Below, one piece after another: positions 17,104 through 24,403 of a stretch of DNA of 32,812 bases (the stretch's first letter is position 1; every line of letters begins with the position of its first letter). The translations under genes were made by a program, and so were the position numbers. Origin of the DNA: Nitriliruptorales bacterium (lineage in GTDB: Bacteria > Actinomycetota > Nitriliruptoria > Nitriliruptorales > Nitriliruptoraceae); NCBI GenBank assembly GCA_030835875.1, contig JAURQY010000130.1:1-32812 (forward strand), in the 5' to 3' direction. Below the pieces are notes generated by a model, which worked only from the letters and a program-made list of their open reading frames with translations, was not told where the DNA came from and did not search any database.

Positions 17104-17949
17104 TCAGCCCATGCAGCGCGGGCAGCGGAAGGTGCTCAGCCCGCGACGGAGGCGCACCTTCTCGATCGGCGTGCGGCAGCGCGGGCATGGCAGACCCTCA
17201 CGGCCGAACACGTTGAGGTGACCGGCCGCCGTGCCGTCCTCCTCCGTGAACGAGTCCGGCTCCGCATCCTCGAGCGCGGAACCCGACGCCTTCATGCCCG
17301 CGACGAGCACCTCGTGCGCGGCCCGGTAGAGGCGCCGGATCTCCTGCGGCGTCAGCGTGGACGACATGCGATCGTGGCGGAGCGCCGCCTCCCACAGGAT
17401 CTCGTCGCTGTAGACCGGGCCGAGCCCGAGGAAGCGCTTGGGGTCGGAGAGCAGGAGCTTGAGCTCCTCGTCGACCGCCATCAGGTAGCGCCCGAACTCG
17501 ATCCATGTGGGCGTGTCGGCGAGGAGGTCGAGCGCGTCACGGGAGACTCCGGAGGCGTCGTCGGCCTCCTCGCTGGGCACGACCCCGCAGCGCAGGGTCG
17601 TCTCCTTGCCCGACTCGCTGAGGTGCAGCGCGCCACCGGTCGCGAACGCGACCGCCACATGCGCGTCCGCGCCGGGCGTGGCCGTGGCCGTCTCGAGGTG
17701 GAGCGAGCCCTGCGCGCCGGGCTCGATGAGCCACGTGAGCGCGTCGTCGAGCTCGAGGAGCATGACGTTGCCGCGCCGACGCACGGCGGCGATGCGCCGG
17801 CCCTCGAGCAGCGCTGCGAACTCCTTGCGGGTCCGATGCCAGGGCTTGAGGACCGACGGCGTCTGGACAGCGACGTCCTTCGCGCGCTTGCCGACCACCT
17901 CACGCTCGAGGTCCCGGCGGAGGACCTCGGCCTCGGGCAGCTCGAGCAC
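17104..17949 (-). CDS. Divergent Fpg/MutM-family protein lacking canonical catalytic residues
   Basis: 281 residues, normal Fpg length. The family is clear from the N-terminal LELPEAEVLRRDLE, the helix-two-turn-helix region and a C-terminal zinc finger (C255, C258, C276, C279) preceded by NVFGREGLPC. True Fpg starts MPELPE and uses Pro2 as the Schiff-base nucleophile; here position 2 is Leu, with Glu3 and Glu6 kept. The Lys57 site (RRGK in Fpg) reads RRRGN, so Asn61. The conserved GIGN-Y of the H2TH is GLGPVYSDEIL. The finger arginine is uncertain because the finger loop has one extra residue. The GTG start is fixed by GAGGAGCGCC upstream. It occupies the fpg position between rnc and smc. DNA binding may persist while classical glycosylase/lyase chemistry looks unlikely; that is inference. 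Confidence 0.85.
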   Translation of the reverse strand: MLELPEAEVLRRDLEREVVGKRAKDVAVQTPSVLKPWHRTRKEFAALLEGRRIAAVRRRGNVMLLELDDALTWLIEPGAQGSLHLETATATPGADAHVAVAFATGGALHLSESGKETTLRCGVVPSEEADDASGVSRDALDLLADTPTWIEFGRYLMAVDEELKLLLSDPKRFLGLGPVYSDEILWEAALRHDRMSSTLTPQEIRRLYRAAHEVLVAGMKASGSALEDAEPDSFTEEDGTAAGHLNVFGREGLPCPRCRTPIEKVRLRRGLSTFRCPRCMG

Positions 17950-18069
17950 GGCGCGCTCCTCGTGGCGGACGGTCGTGGCGGATGGCCCGGCGATCGGCCC
18001 GGAGGTCCAGGGATCCCGGGAGACCCCTCCGGACGCTGGTCGCGAGCACCGGCGCGGGTCGAGCGGACG

Positions 18070-18792
18070 CTACCCGAGGCGCCCGTGGCGAAGGGCGTGC
18101 TCCGCCGCGACCTGGGACGCCGCCTTCTTCGAGCCGCCCTCGCCCGTTCCGACGACCTCGCCGTCGACGAGCACCTCGGCGCGGAAGATCGGCGCGTGGT
18201 CAGGGCCGTCCTGGACGGTCCGGTACTCGGGTGGTGGGAGGCGGAGCGCCGCGAGACGCTCCTGCAGGGCCGTCTTCGGGTCGACCGGCCCCGCGTCACC
18301 CACCGCTCCCGGGTGCGAGCGCGACGCGGGATCGTCGACGCCGCTCGTGAGACGCTCGCCGAGCAGCCGCTCGACGAGGTCCGCGGCGACCGCGTAGCCG
18401 CTCGTGACGAACACAGCACCGACGACGGCCTCGAGCGCGTCCGAGAGGAGCGAGTCCTTCTCCGCACCGCCCGACGCCGCCTCCCCGCGACCGAGGCGCA
18501 GCGCCGCACCGAGCCCGACCGCGCGCGCAGCGTCGGCGAGGGTCTCCTCGCGGACGAGCTGCGCACGGCGTCGCGACAGGACCCCCTCGTCCGCGACCGG
18601 ATCCTGCGCGTGCAGAGCGGCGGTGACCACGAGGTCCAGCACCGCGTCGCCGAGGAACTCGAGCCGCTCGCTGTGCGGGGCACCACCGTGCTCCGACGCC
18701 CACGAGCGGTGCGTCAGCGCACGCAGGAGGAGGTCAGGATCGACCTCGGGGATGCCGAGCCGCTCGAGGAGCTGGGCGGCGGCATCGTTCAT
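18070..18792 (-). CDS. rnc: Ribonuclease III
   Basis: 240 residues; cleaves double-stranded RNA in rRNA precursors and mRNAs. The nuclease domain has the signature HSERLEFLGDAVLDLVV (about 40-56) and the second acidic cluster in LLSDALEAVVGAVFV. The C-terminal dsRNA-binding domain runs from DPKTALQERLAAL to GSKKAASQVAAEHAL. ATG 18792 is 28 bases after the rpmF stop and fits the family start. Next is a gap of 120 bases, then the Fpg-like gene. Confidence 0.95.
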   Translation of the reverse strand: MNDAAAQLLERLGIPEVDPDLLLRALTHRSWASEHGGAPHSERLEFLGDAVLDLVVTAALHAQDPVADEGVLSRRRAQLVREETLADAARAVGLGAALRLGRGEAASGGAEKDSLLSDALEAVVGAVFVTSGYAVAADLVERLLGERLTSGVDDPASRSHPGAVGDAGPVDPKTALQERLAALRLPPPEYRTVQDGPDHAPIFRAEVLVDGEVVGTGEGGSKKAASQVAAEHALRHGRLG

Positions 18793-18820
18793 GCTCGCCC
18801 CCGCCCGTCCACGCAGCGGG

Positions 18821-18997
18821 TCAGGCCTCGACGACGACGCGACCGTCGTAGGTGCCGCAGGCGCCGCAGACCGTGTGCGGACGCGTCGGCTGCTTGCAGC
18901 GCGCGCACTCGACCGTCGTCGTCGGACGGATCCGCAGCCACTGCGCACGACGGTGACGGGTCCTCGAGCGGGACATCTTGCGCTTCGGGACGGCCAT
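18821..18997 (-). CDS. rpmF: 50S ribosomal protein L32
   Basis: 58 residues. It begins MAVPKRKMSRSRTRHRRAQW, the L32 N-terminus, and has four zinc-binding cysteines (CARC and CGAC), marking the C+ form of L32. ATG 18997 has AGGAG eight bases upstream. It lies between the DUF177 gene and rnc, the usual L32 neighbourhood. Confidence 0.96.
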   Translation of the reverse strand: MAVPKRKMSRSRTRHRRAQWLRIRPTTTVECARCKQPTRPHTVCGACGTYDGRVVVEA

Positions 18998-19063
18998 GGA
19001 GGACTCCTGGATGCACTGGGGGCGCCGGGGGGCGCGTTCGACGCGAAGGTCGGCGGTCGCTGG

Positions 19064-19093
19064 AGGCTAGCGCAGGTCCGCGGTCGCCGTCAT
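19064..19093 (-). promoter_or_regulatory. Possible promoter for rpmF-rnc
   Basis: On the minus strand ATGACG (19088-19093), straddling the end of the DUF177 gene, is followed after 18 bases by TAGCCT (19064-19069). It lies about 67 bases upstream of the rpmF ATG. The -35 matches TTGACA at four of six positions. The 92-base gap holds no other feature that I see. Confidence 0.38.
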
Positions 19094-19653
19094 GCCCCGT
19101 CCTGGTCGGCCGGAGGGAGCCGCAGGCCGCGCAGCTTCTCCCACCTCGGGTCGACGGTGCGGTCGTCGCCGTGGTCGCAGGGCTCGATGTTGCGGTCCGC
19201 GCCGCACGAGGGGCAGAGCCCCGCGCAGTCCGGGCGGCAGAGGACGCGGACCGGCTGCCCGACCACGAGCGCATCCCGCACCATCTGGTCGAGCTCGAGC
19301 TGCGTGTCCCCCTCGACGAGCCGGTAGTCGAGGTCGTCGTCCTCGGCCCCGTCGTCGTCCGCGTCCGTATGACCGGCGACGGGCCGATGGAGCTCGAGGA
19401 CCTCGACCTCCCATCCCTGCACGACCGGGATCAGGCAGCGCGCGCAGGTCGCCTGCGCGCTGGCACGGACGGCGCCTCGCACGAGGATCCCCCCGGCGAC
19501 CGCCTCGAGGTCGAGGTCGAGATCGATGGATCCGTCGAGCACCTCGACCGTCGGACCCCACGGCTCGTCGCCGAACTCCTCGGGCGGGACGGAGCGGACG
19601 AGTTCACGACGCTGGCCGGGGCGTCCGAGCAGCCCGACGACGGGGACCCGCAC
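19090..19653 (-). CDS. DUF177 (YceD) family protein, probable 23S rRNA accumulation factor
   Basis: 187 residues. The family is linked to 23S rRNA accumulation and sits next to rpmF in most bacteria, often co-transcribed. Seen here: a central acidic region, the Cys pair ATCARCLIPV (the conserved CxRC), and a second cysteine cluster VLCRPDCAGLCPSCGADRN near the C-terminus, both typical of DUF177. GTG 19653 is chosen as the first start after the upstream gene's stop, five bases away. Two Cys clusters suggest zinc binding. Confidence 0.88.
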   Translation of the reverse strand: MRVPVVGLLGRPGQRRELVRSVPPEEFGDEPWGPTVEVLDGSIDLDLDLEAVAGGILVRGAVRASAQATCARCLIPVVQGWEVEVLELHRPVAGHTDADDDGAEDDDLDYRLVEGDTQLELDQMVRDALVVGQPVRVLCRPDCAGLCPSCGADRNIEPCDHGDDRTVDPRWEKLRGLRLPPADQDGA

Positions 19654-19657
19654 AGGC

Positions 19658-20209
19658 TCAGCGCTCGTCGTCGACGTCGTCCACGTCGTCGAGGTCCTGC
19701 TCGGCGAGCTCGTCGACGTCGAGTCGACCGCGCAGGCGCTCACGTCCGCGTTCGACGGCGGTCAGCGTCTTGTGCAGCACCACCTCGAAGTTCGCGAGCT
19801 TGGCGTCGACGTAGTCCTCCGCCTCGAGGCGCATCTGGCGGGCGGTCGCGTGCGCGGCATCGATGATGCGCGCCGACTCGTCGTCGGCCGCACGGACGAC
19901 CGCCTGCTGGGACAGCAGCCGCTCGTGCTCGACGTGCGCCTCCGCGACGATCTCCATCGCGTCGGTACGGGCGTGTTCGAGGATCCCGTCCTGCTCGCGC
20001 ACGACCCAGCGCGCGCGCTCGAGCTCGTCGGGGAGGGTCTCGCGCAGCTGACGGAGCAGCGCGAGCAGCTCGGAGCGGTTGACCATGACGGAGGCGGACA
20101 GCGGCATCGCCCGCGCCTCGGCGGCGATGCGCTCGAGCGCCTCAAGGAGGCCCGCGACGTCGACGGGGACGTCCGTGGGGACGTCGTCGTGGGGCTGCGA
20201 TGCGGACAT
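19658..20209 (-). CDS. SepIVA/DivIVA-like coiled-coil septation protein
   Basis: 183 residues, almost entirely helical and highly charged. SASVMVNRSELLALLRQLRETLPDELERARWVV and LSQQAVVRAADDESARIIDAAHATARQMRLEAEDYVDAKL form long predicted coiled coils of the DivIVA / ATP-synthase-b type. The C-terminal tail is acidic (DVDELAEQDLDDVDDVDDER). Position immediately upstream of DUF177-rpmF-rnc is that of mycobacterial SepIVA (Rv2927c), an essential division factor; orthology is inferred from this synteny and from architecture, not from a search. ATG 20209 has GAGGTCCAG upstream. No membrane segment, so probably cytoplasmic and polar or septal. Confidence 0.72.
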   Translation of the reverse strand: MSASQPHDDVPTDVPVDVAGLLEALERIAAEARAMPLSASVMVNRSELLALLRQLRETLPDELERARWVVREQDGILEHARTDAMEIVAEAHVEHERLLSQQAVVRAADDESARIIDAAHATARQMRLEAEDYVDAKLANFEVVLHKTLTAVERGRERLRGRLDVDELAEQDLDDVDDVDDER

Positions 20210-20340
20210 CTGGACCTCGGAGGACGACCGCCATGGAGTGCCGGGGAGGACCGCGGCTGGTCGGTGTCGCAGCCTACCGGCGCCCTGTCACGCGCCACAG
20301 GGCCACGGCCCGTCCGGTGGGCCCCGGCCAGGCCGTCCGG

Positions 20341-20823
20341 TCAGGAGCCGGCGCGCTCCCGCAGTGCCCGCTCGACGGCGGGAGGCACCGCATGGTCGAG
20401 CCGTCCGCCGAGACGGGCGATCTCACGCACGAACGAGCTCGCGAGGTGCGAGCGCTCCGGGGAGGTCGCGAGGAAGACCGTCTCGACAGCACCGATCTGA
20501 CGATTGGTCTGCGCCATCCGGAGCTCGACCTCGAGGTCGCCCGCGCCGCGCAGGCCCTTGACGAGCGTGCCGATCCCACGCTGCGCGCACAGGTCGACGA
20601 GCAGCCCGTCGAACGCGGTGACCTCGATGCCGTCGCCGAGCTGCGCGATCTCGGCCTCGAGCATCCCGACGCGCTCGTCCGCGCTGAACATCGGCTGCTT
20701 GGACGGGTTGCTGACGACCGCGACGACGAGACGCGGGAAGAGTCCGACGGCCCGGCCGATGATGTCGAGATGCCCGTAGGTGAGCGGGTCGAAGCTCCCG
20801 GGGTAGATCGCCGCGGCGCTCAC
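20341..20823 (-). CDS. coaD: Phosphopantetheine adenylyltransferase
   Basis: 160 residues; transfers AMP from ATP to 4'-phosphopantetheine, giving dephospho-CoA in coenzyme A synthesis. The nucleotidyltransferase motif is YPGSFDPLTYGHLD (H18 of the (T/H)xGH signature). GLRGAGDLEVELRMAQTNR and LATSPERSHLASSFVREIA complete the active site. GTG 20823 overlaps the rsmD stop (GTGA). It ends the ddl-recG-SDR-peptidase-rsmD-coaD run; 131 bases then separate it from the SepIVA-like gene. Confidence 0.96.
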   Translation of the reverse strand: MSAAAIYPGSFDPLTYGHLDIIGRAVGLFPRLVVAVVSNPSKQPMFSADERVGMLEAEIAQLGDGIEVTAFDGLLVDLCAQRGIGTLVKGLRGAGDLEVELRMAQTNRQIGAVETVFLATSPERSHLASSFVREIARLGGRLDHAVPPAVERALRERAGS

Positions 20824-21413
20824 GCTCCGACCCCTCCCTCGGCGTCGCCCACCGGCCCGTCGTGGGCGTCATGCACCGCACGGTGCAGCCGCGTCGAACC
20901 GTAGCGGCGGTCACCCGTCGGACGGAGGGCCTCCGGCCACGTCGGAGCTGGGGCCGACGCCGCACGTTCGACGACGACGAGCGCCCCGTCGGCGAGCTGC
21001 GGGACGAGCGCGTCGAGCAGTGCTGCGAGCGTCACCTCGGCGAGCGCGTAGGGCGGGTCGAGCAGGACGAGGTCGAACGGCGCACCGGCGAGCCGCCCGT
21101 CGCGGACCTGGCGGATGGCGTCACCCGCGACGATCCCGACCGCATCGAGCGCCACCGACGCGACGTTGCGCCGCAGCGCCTCGAGCGCGCGCCGGTCCTG
21201 CTCGACGAGCGTGACGTGCGCCGCGCCGCGGGAGCGCGCCTCGAGACCGAGCGCACCGGACCCTGCGAACGCGTCGAGCACCGACGCACCGACGACGTGC
21301 TCGCCGAGACTCGAGAACAGCGCCTCGCGCACCCGGTCGGCGGTCGGACGCACGACGTCACCCGCAGGGACGACGAGCCGCCGCCCGCGTGCCGCGCCGG
21401 CGACGATGCGCAT
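20820..21413 (-). CDS. rsmD: 16S rRNA (guanine966-N2)-methyltransferase
   Basis: 197 residues. It begins MRIVAGAARGRRLVVPAGDVVRPTADRVREALF, the standard RsmD start, so ATG 21413 is firm; it overlaps the upstream peptidase stop (ATGA). The SAM-binding motif is VLDAFAGSGALGLEARSRGA and the catalytic motif is LLDPPY, as in N2-guanine methyltransferases. The last 15-20 residues (HDAHDGPVGDAEGGVGA) are an extra polar tail. Coupled to coaD, as in most bacteria. Confidence 0.95.
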   Translation of the reverse strand: MRIVAGAARGRRLVVPAGDVVRPTADRVREALFSSLGEHVVGASVLDAFAGSGALGLEARSRGAAHVTLVEQDRRALEALRRNVASVALDAVGIVAGDAIRQVRDGRLAGAPFDLVLLDPPYALAEVTLAALLDALVPQLADGALVVVERAASAPAPTWPEALRPTGDRRYGSTRLHRAVHDAHDGPVGDAEGGVGA

Positions 21414-23548
21414 CAGCCGTCGGACATGACGTCGAGCGCGGCGAGCACGAACGCGAGCACCTTCGCCTCGTCCCGCATCGCGTCGTACCGCCCGCTCCTC
21501 CCGCCGTGGCCCGCGCCGAGTTCGGTCTCGAGCACGATCGGACGTCCCGACGTCGTCGCCTCGCGCAGCCGGGCGACCCACTTCGCCGGCTCCCAGTACT
21601 GCACACGGGGGTCGTTGAGACCGGCGGTGACGTACATCGCCGGGTACGGCGCGGACCGCACGTTGTCGTAGGGCGAGTAGGTCGCCATGACGCGGTGGAC
21701 GTCGGGATCGGCCGGGTCACCCCACTCGTCGTATTCGGTGACCGTGAGCGGGATCGTCGGGTCCGACATGGTCGTGATCACGTCGACGAACGGGACCTCG
21801 GCGACCGCGGCGGCGAACAGCTCCGGCCGCAGGTTGAGCGCGCCGCCCACCGTCAGCCCCCCCGCCGAGCCGCCCCGCACCGCGATGCGCGCGGGATCGG
21901 TGATGCCGGCGGTCACGAGATGCTCGACGCAGGCGACGACATCGCGGAACGTGTTCGGCTTGTGCGCGAGCCGGCCCTGCTCGTACCAGGTGCGCCCCAT
22001 CTCTCCACCGCCGCGCACGTGCGCGATGGCGAACACGACGCCGCGCTCGAGCAGCTCGAGCCGCGACGACGAGAACACCGGGTCCATCGACGCCTCGTAG
22101 GCGCCGTAGGCGTAGACGAGGCACGGCGCGGTGCCGTCGTGCGCGACGTCGGCGCGGTGCACGACGCTCACCGGGACCTCGACGCCGTCGTGCGAGCGGG
22201 CCCAGGTGCGGAAGGTCGTGAAGCGGTCACGGTCGTAGCCGCCGCGCACCTGCTGCTGCTTGAGCAGGCGCCGCTCCCCCGTCGCCGTGTCGAGGTCGAG
22301 CACCTGGCTCGGCGTGGTGAGCGAGCCGTAACCGAGCCGCAGCGTGCGGGCGTCGAACGCCGCGACCGTGCCGAGCCCGGCGGTGTAGACGTCCTCGTCG
22401 AAGGCGAGCACGTCACCCTCGCCGGTGTCGGGGTCGCACAGGCGCACCTGCGTCCTCCCGCCGGTCCGCTCGGAGAGCACGAGGTGGTCACGGAAGACGT
22501 CCGCGTCCTCGAGTCGGACGCCCGGCCGGTGCGGGACGAGGTCGACCCAGCGCGCCGGGTCGGGGTCGTCGAGCGGCACGGTGCAGAGCTTGAAGTCGGT
22601 CGCGCCGTCGCGGTTCGTGACCACGTAGAGCCGCTCACCACGGTGCTCGACGTTCGCCTCGACACCGAGCGTGCGTGGCACGACGCAGCGCGGCGCCGCC
22701 GTCGGCTCGCCGGCCGGGATGAGGTGGATCTCGTCGACGACCTTCGTGCCGAGGTGGATCGCGACGAACGCCTCCGAGCGTGTCCGGCCGAGCCCGATCC
22801 AGAAGCGCTCGTCGAGCTCCTCCATCACGAGCTCGTCGGACCCGGCCGGGGAGCCGATGCGGTGACGCCACACCTGGTACGGCCGCCACGCGTCGTCGGG
22901 CACGAGATAGAGGAAGGTCGCGTCGTCGTCGAACCAGGCGCAGCCGTAGGTCGCGCGGTTGGTGACCTCCTCGACGGTCTCCCCCGTCGCGAGGTCGCGC
23001 ACGCTCAGGCGCAGCACCTCGCCGCCGTCCGTGTCGACGCCGACGACCGCGAGCCGGTGGTCGCGGCTGATCGAGAACACACCGAGCGAGTAGTAGGGGT
23101 GACCCTGCGACTCGACGTTGCCGTCGAGGAGCACGACCTCGTCGGCCGGCGGGTCGTGCGGGTCGACGGGAAGCCGGTGCGAGTCGGGCAGGTCACCGGC
23201 GTCGGTCACGCCCGCAGGTGCCGGACGGCGGCAATGGATCGGGTACTGCTGCCCCTCGACGGTGCGCCGGTAGTAGAGCCAGCCGTCGTCGAGCACCGGC
23301 ACCGACGCGTCGGTCTCGACGACGCGCCCCTTGATGCCGGCGAAGAGCTCGTCGACGAGCGGCTCCAGCGGGTCGAAGAGGGCCGCGGTGTGGGCGTTCT
23401 CCGCCTCGAGATGCGCGCGCACGGCCGGGTCCTCGCGGTCGCGCAGCCAGTACCACGGGTCGTCGACGACGCTCCCGTCGCTGCGCGTGAGCGTGTGCGG
23501 ACGGCGCGGCGGGACCGGCGCGTCGGACGCGGGGACGGGCAACGGCAT
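21413..23548 (-). CDS. ptrB: Prolyl-oligopeptidase family serine peptidase (oligopeptidase B-like)
   Basis: 711 residues, typical for S9A oligopeptidase B, a cytosolic enzyme cutting short peptides after basic residues. The N-terminus has PPRRPHTLTRSDGSVVDDPWYWLRD, then a beta-propeller (about 75-410) and an alpha/beta-hydrolase domain. The catalytic triad is visible: Ser near 561 (RGGSAGGL), Asp near 645 (GLNDPRVQYWEPAKW) and His near 679 (ELGAGHGGRSGR). VRGGGEMGRTWYEQGR is also diagnostic. No signal peptide. ATG 23548 begins 57 bases after the SDR stop; the gene's stop overlaps rsmD. The symbol is assigned by family resemblance; substrate preference cannot be read from sequence. Confidence 0.9.
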   Translation of the reverse strand: MPLPVPASDAPVPPRRPHTLTRSDGSVVDDPWYWLRDREDPAVRAHLEAENAHTAALFDPLEPLVDELFAGIKGRVVETDASVPVLDDGWLYYRRTVEGQQYPIHCRRPAPAGVTDAGDLPDSHRLPVDPHDPPADEVVLLDGNVESQGHPYYSLGVFSISRDHRLAVVGVDTDGGEVLRLSVRDLATGETVEEVTNRATYGCAWFDDDATFLYLVPDDAWRPYQVWRHRIGSPAGSDELVMEELDERFWIGLGRTRSEAFVAIHLGTKVVDEIHLIPAGEPTAAPRCVVPRTLGVEANVEHRGERLYVVTNRDGATDFKLCTVPLDDPDPARWVDLVPHRPGVRLEDADVFRDHLVLSERTGGRTQVRLCDPDTGEGDVLAFDEDVYTAGLGTVAAFDARTLRLGYGSLTTPSQVLDLDTATGERRLLKQQQVRGGYDRDRFTTFRTWARSHDGVEVPVSVVHRADVAHDGTAPCLVYAYGAYEASMDPVFSSSRLELLERGVVFAIAHVRGGGEMGRTWYEQGRLAHKPNTFRDVVACVEHLVTAGITDPARIAVRGGSAGGLTVGGALNLRPELFAAAVAEVPFVDVITTMSDPTIPLTVTEYDEWGDPADPDVHRVMATYSPYDNVRSAPYPAMYVTAGLNDPRVQYWEPAKWVARLREATTSGRPIVLETELGAGHGGRSGRYDAMRDEAKVLAFVLAALDVMSDG

Positions 23549-23602
23549 CGTGGCTCCGGTCGACGGGGAGGGCCGGGAAGTCTCCGGACCTGCGGCGCGC
23601 TG

Positions 23603-23632
23603 AGGCTACGGCTCACGCCGCCGTCCTGTCCG
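23603..23632 (-). promoter_or_regulatory. Possible promoter for the S9 peptidase-rsmD-coaD group
   Basis: On the minus strand CGGACA (23627-23632, matching TTGACA at four of six) is followed after 18 bases by TAGCCT (23603-23608). The -10 overlaps the SDR stop codon and lies about 55 bases upstream of the peptidase ATG. It could add independent expression inside the long operon. Confidence 0.33.
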
Positions 23633-24403
23633 CCGCGCGACCAGCGCGACGAGACGGGGCGAGAGGCGGTTCGCTGCCTGCATCGCGGCGAGCATCGGCG
23701 GGTCGAACACCTGCGGACGCGGACGGTCGATCGTGCGTGCGATGACGCGGGCCGCACGCTCCGGCGTGATCGTCGGGATGAGCCGTCCGACGCGCGGGAT
23801 GTGCTCGTGCGTGTCGGGGTTCGCGTCGAAGTACTCGCTCGACACCTCGCCGAAGAGCACGTGGCAGGACGCGACACCTGTGCCCGAGAGGTCCTGGCGC
23901 AGCGCCTCGTGCAGCCCGCGCAGCGCCCACCGTGACGTCGTGTAGCCCGTCGCCCCCGGCCACGGCGCGACGGATGCGGGTGAACCGACGTGGACGACGA
24001 CACCGCGCCGACGTGCGAGCAGCGCCGGCATGAAGGCATGCGTCACGTTCCACGCGCCGAGGAACGGTGCACCGAGCATCGCCGCGAGATCGTCGTGCGA
24101 CGTCTCCTCCATCCAGCGCCACACGCCCGCGCCGGCGGAGTTCACGATCGCGTCCGGCGTGCCGGCCTTCTCGAGCACCCGGGCCGCCATCGCGTCGACC
24201 GCTGTGCCGTCGGCGGCGTCGAGCGGTTCGACGAGCGCTCGTCCGCCGACCGCCTCGATGTCGACAGCGACCTCCGCGAGGCGCTCGGCACGCCGCGCGA
24301 CGAGCACGACCGTCCAGCCGCGCGCACCGAGCAGCCGCGCCGTCGCGGCACCGATGCCACTCGACGCACCCGTGACGACCACGACCTGCTGCTGCCCGCT
24401 CAT
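23606..24403 (-). CDS. Short-chain dehydrogenase/reductase with YxxxR in place of YxxxK
   Basis: 265 residues, classical SDR Rossmann fold. The cofactor motif is VVVTGASSGIGAATARLLG (about 8-26), ARR after the second strand favours NADP(H), and NSAGAG is the NNAG-like motif. The catalytic Ser is in HVGSPASVAP. The active-site motif reads GYTTSRWAL, so the usual lysine is arginine (codon CGG), a change that normally weakens proton relay. The C-terminal part (GEVSSEYFDANPDTHEHIPR, ITPERAARVIARTIDR) resembles actinobacterial SDRs acting on lipids or unknown substrates. The ATG overlaps the recG stop (ATGA), so it is coupled to recG. Substrate unknown. Confidence 0.87.
   Translation of the reverse strand: MSGQQQVVVVTGASSGIGAATARLLGARGWTVVLVARRAERLAEVAVDIEAVGGRALVEPLDAADGTAVDAMAARVLEKAGTPDAIVNSAGAGVWRWMEETSHDDLAAMLGAPFLGAWNVTHAFMPALLARRRGVVVHVGSPASVAPWPGATGYTTSRWALRGLHEALRQDLSGTGVASCHVLFGEVSSEYFDANPDTHEHIPRVGRLIPTITPERAARVIARTIDRPRPQVFDPPMLAAMQAANRLSPRLVALVARRTGRRREP

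Noticed and set aside
17950-18069. GC-rich dyads in the gap between rnc and the Fpg-like gene considered as a terminator
   Set aside because: Short imperfect palindromes only, no T-rich tract; stems this weak are expected by chance at this base composition.
21389-23935. A plus-strand frame of about 850 codons opposite the S9 peptidase
   Set aside because: Antisense shadow of a peptidase whose full catalytic triad is on the minus strand.
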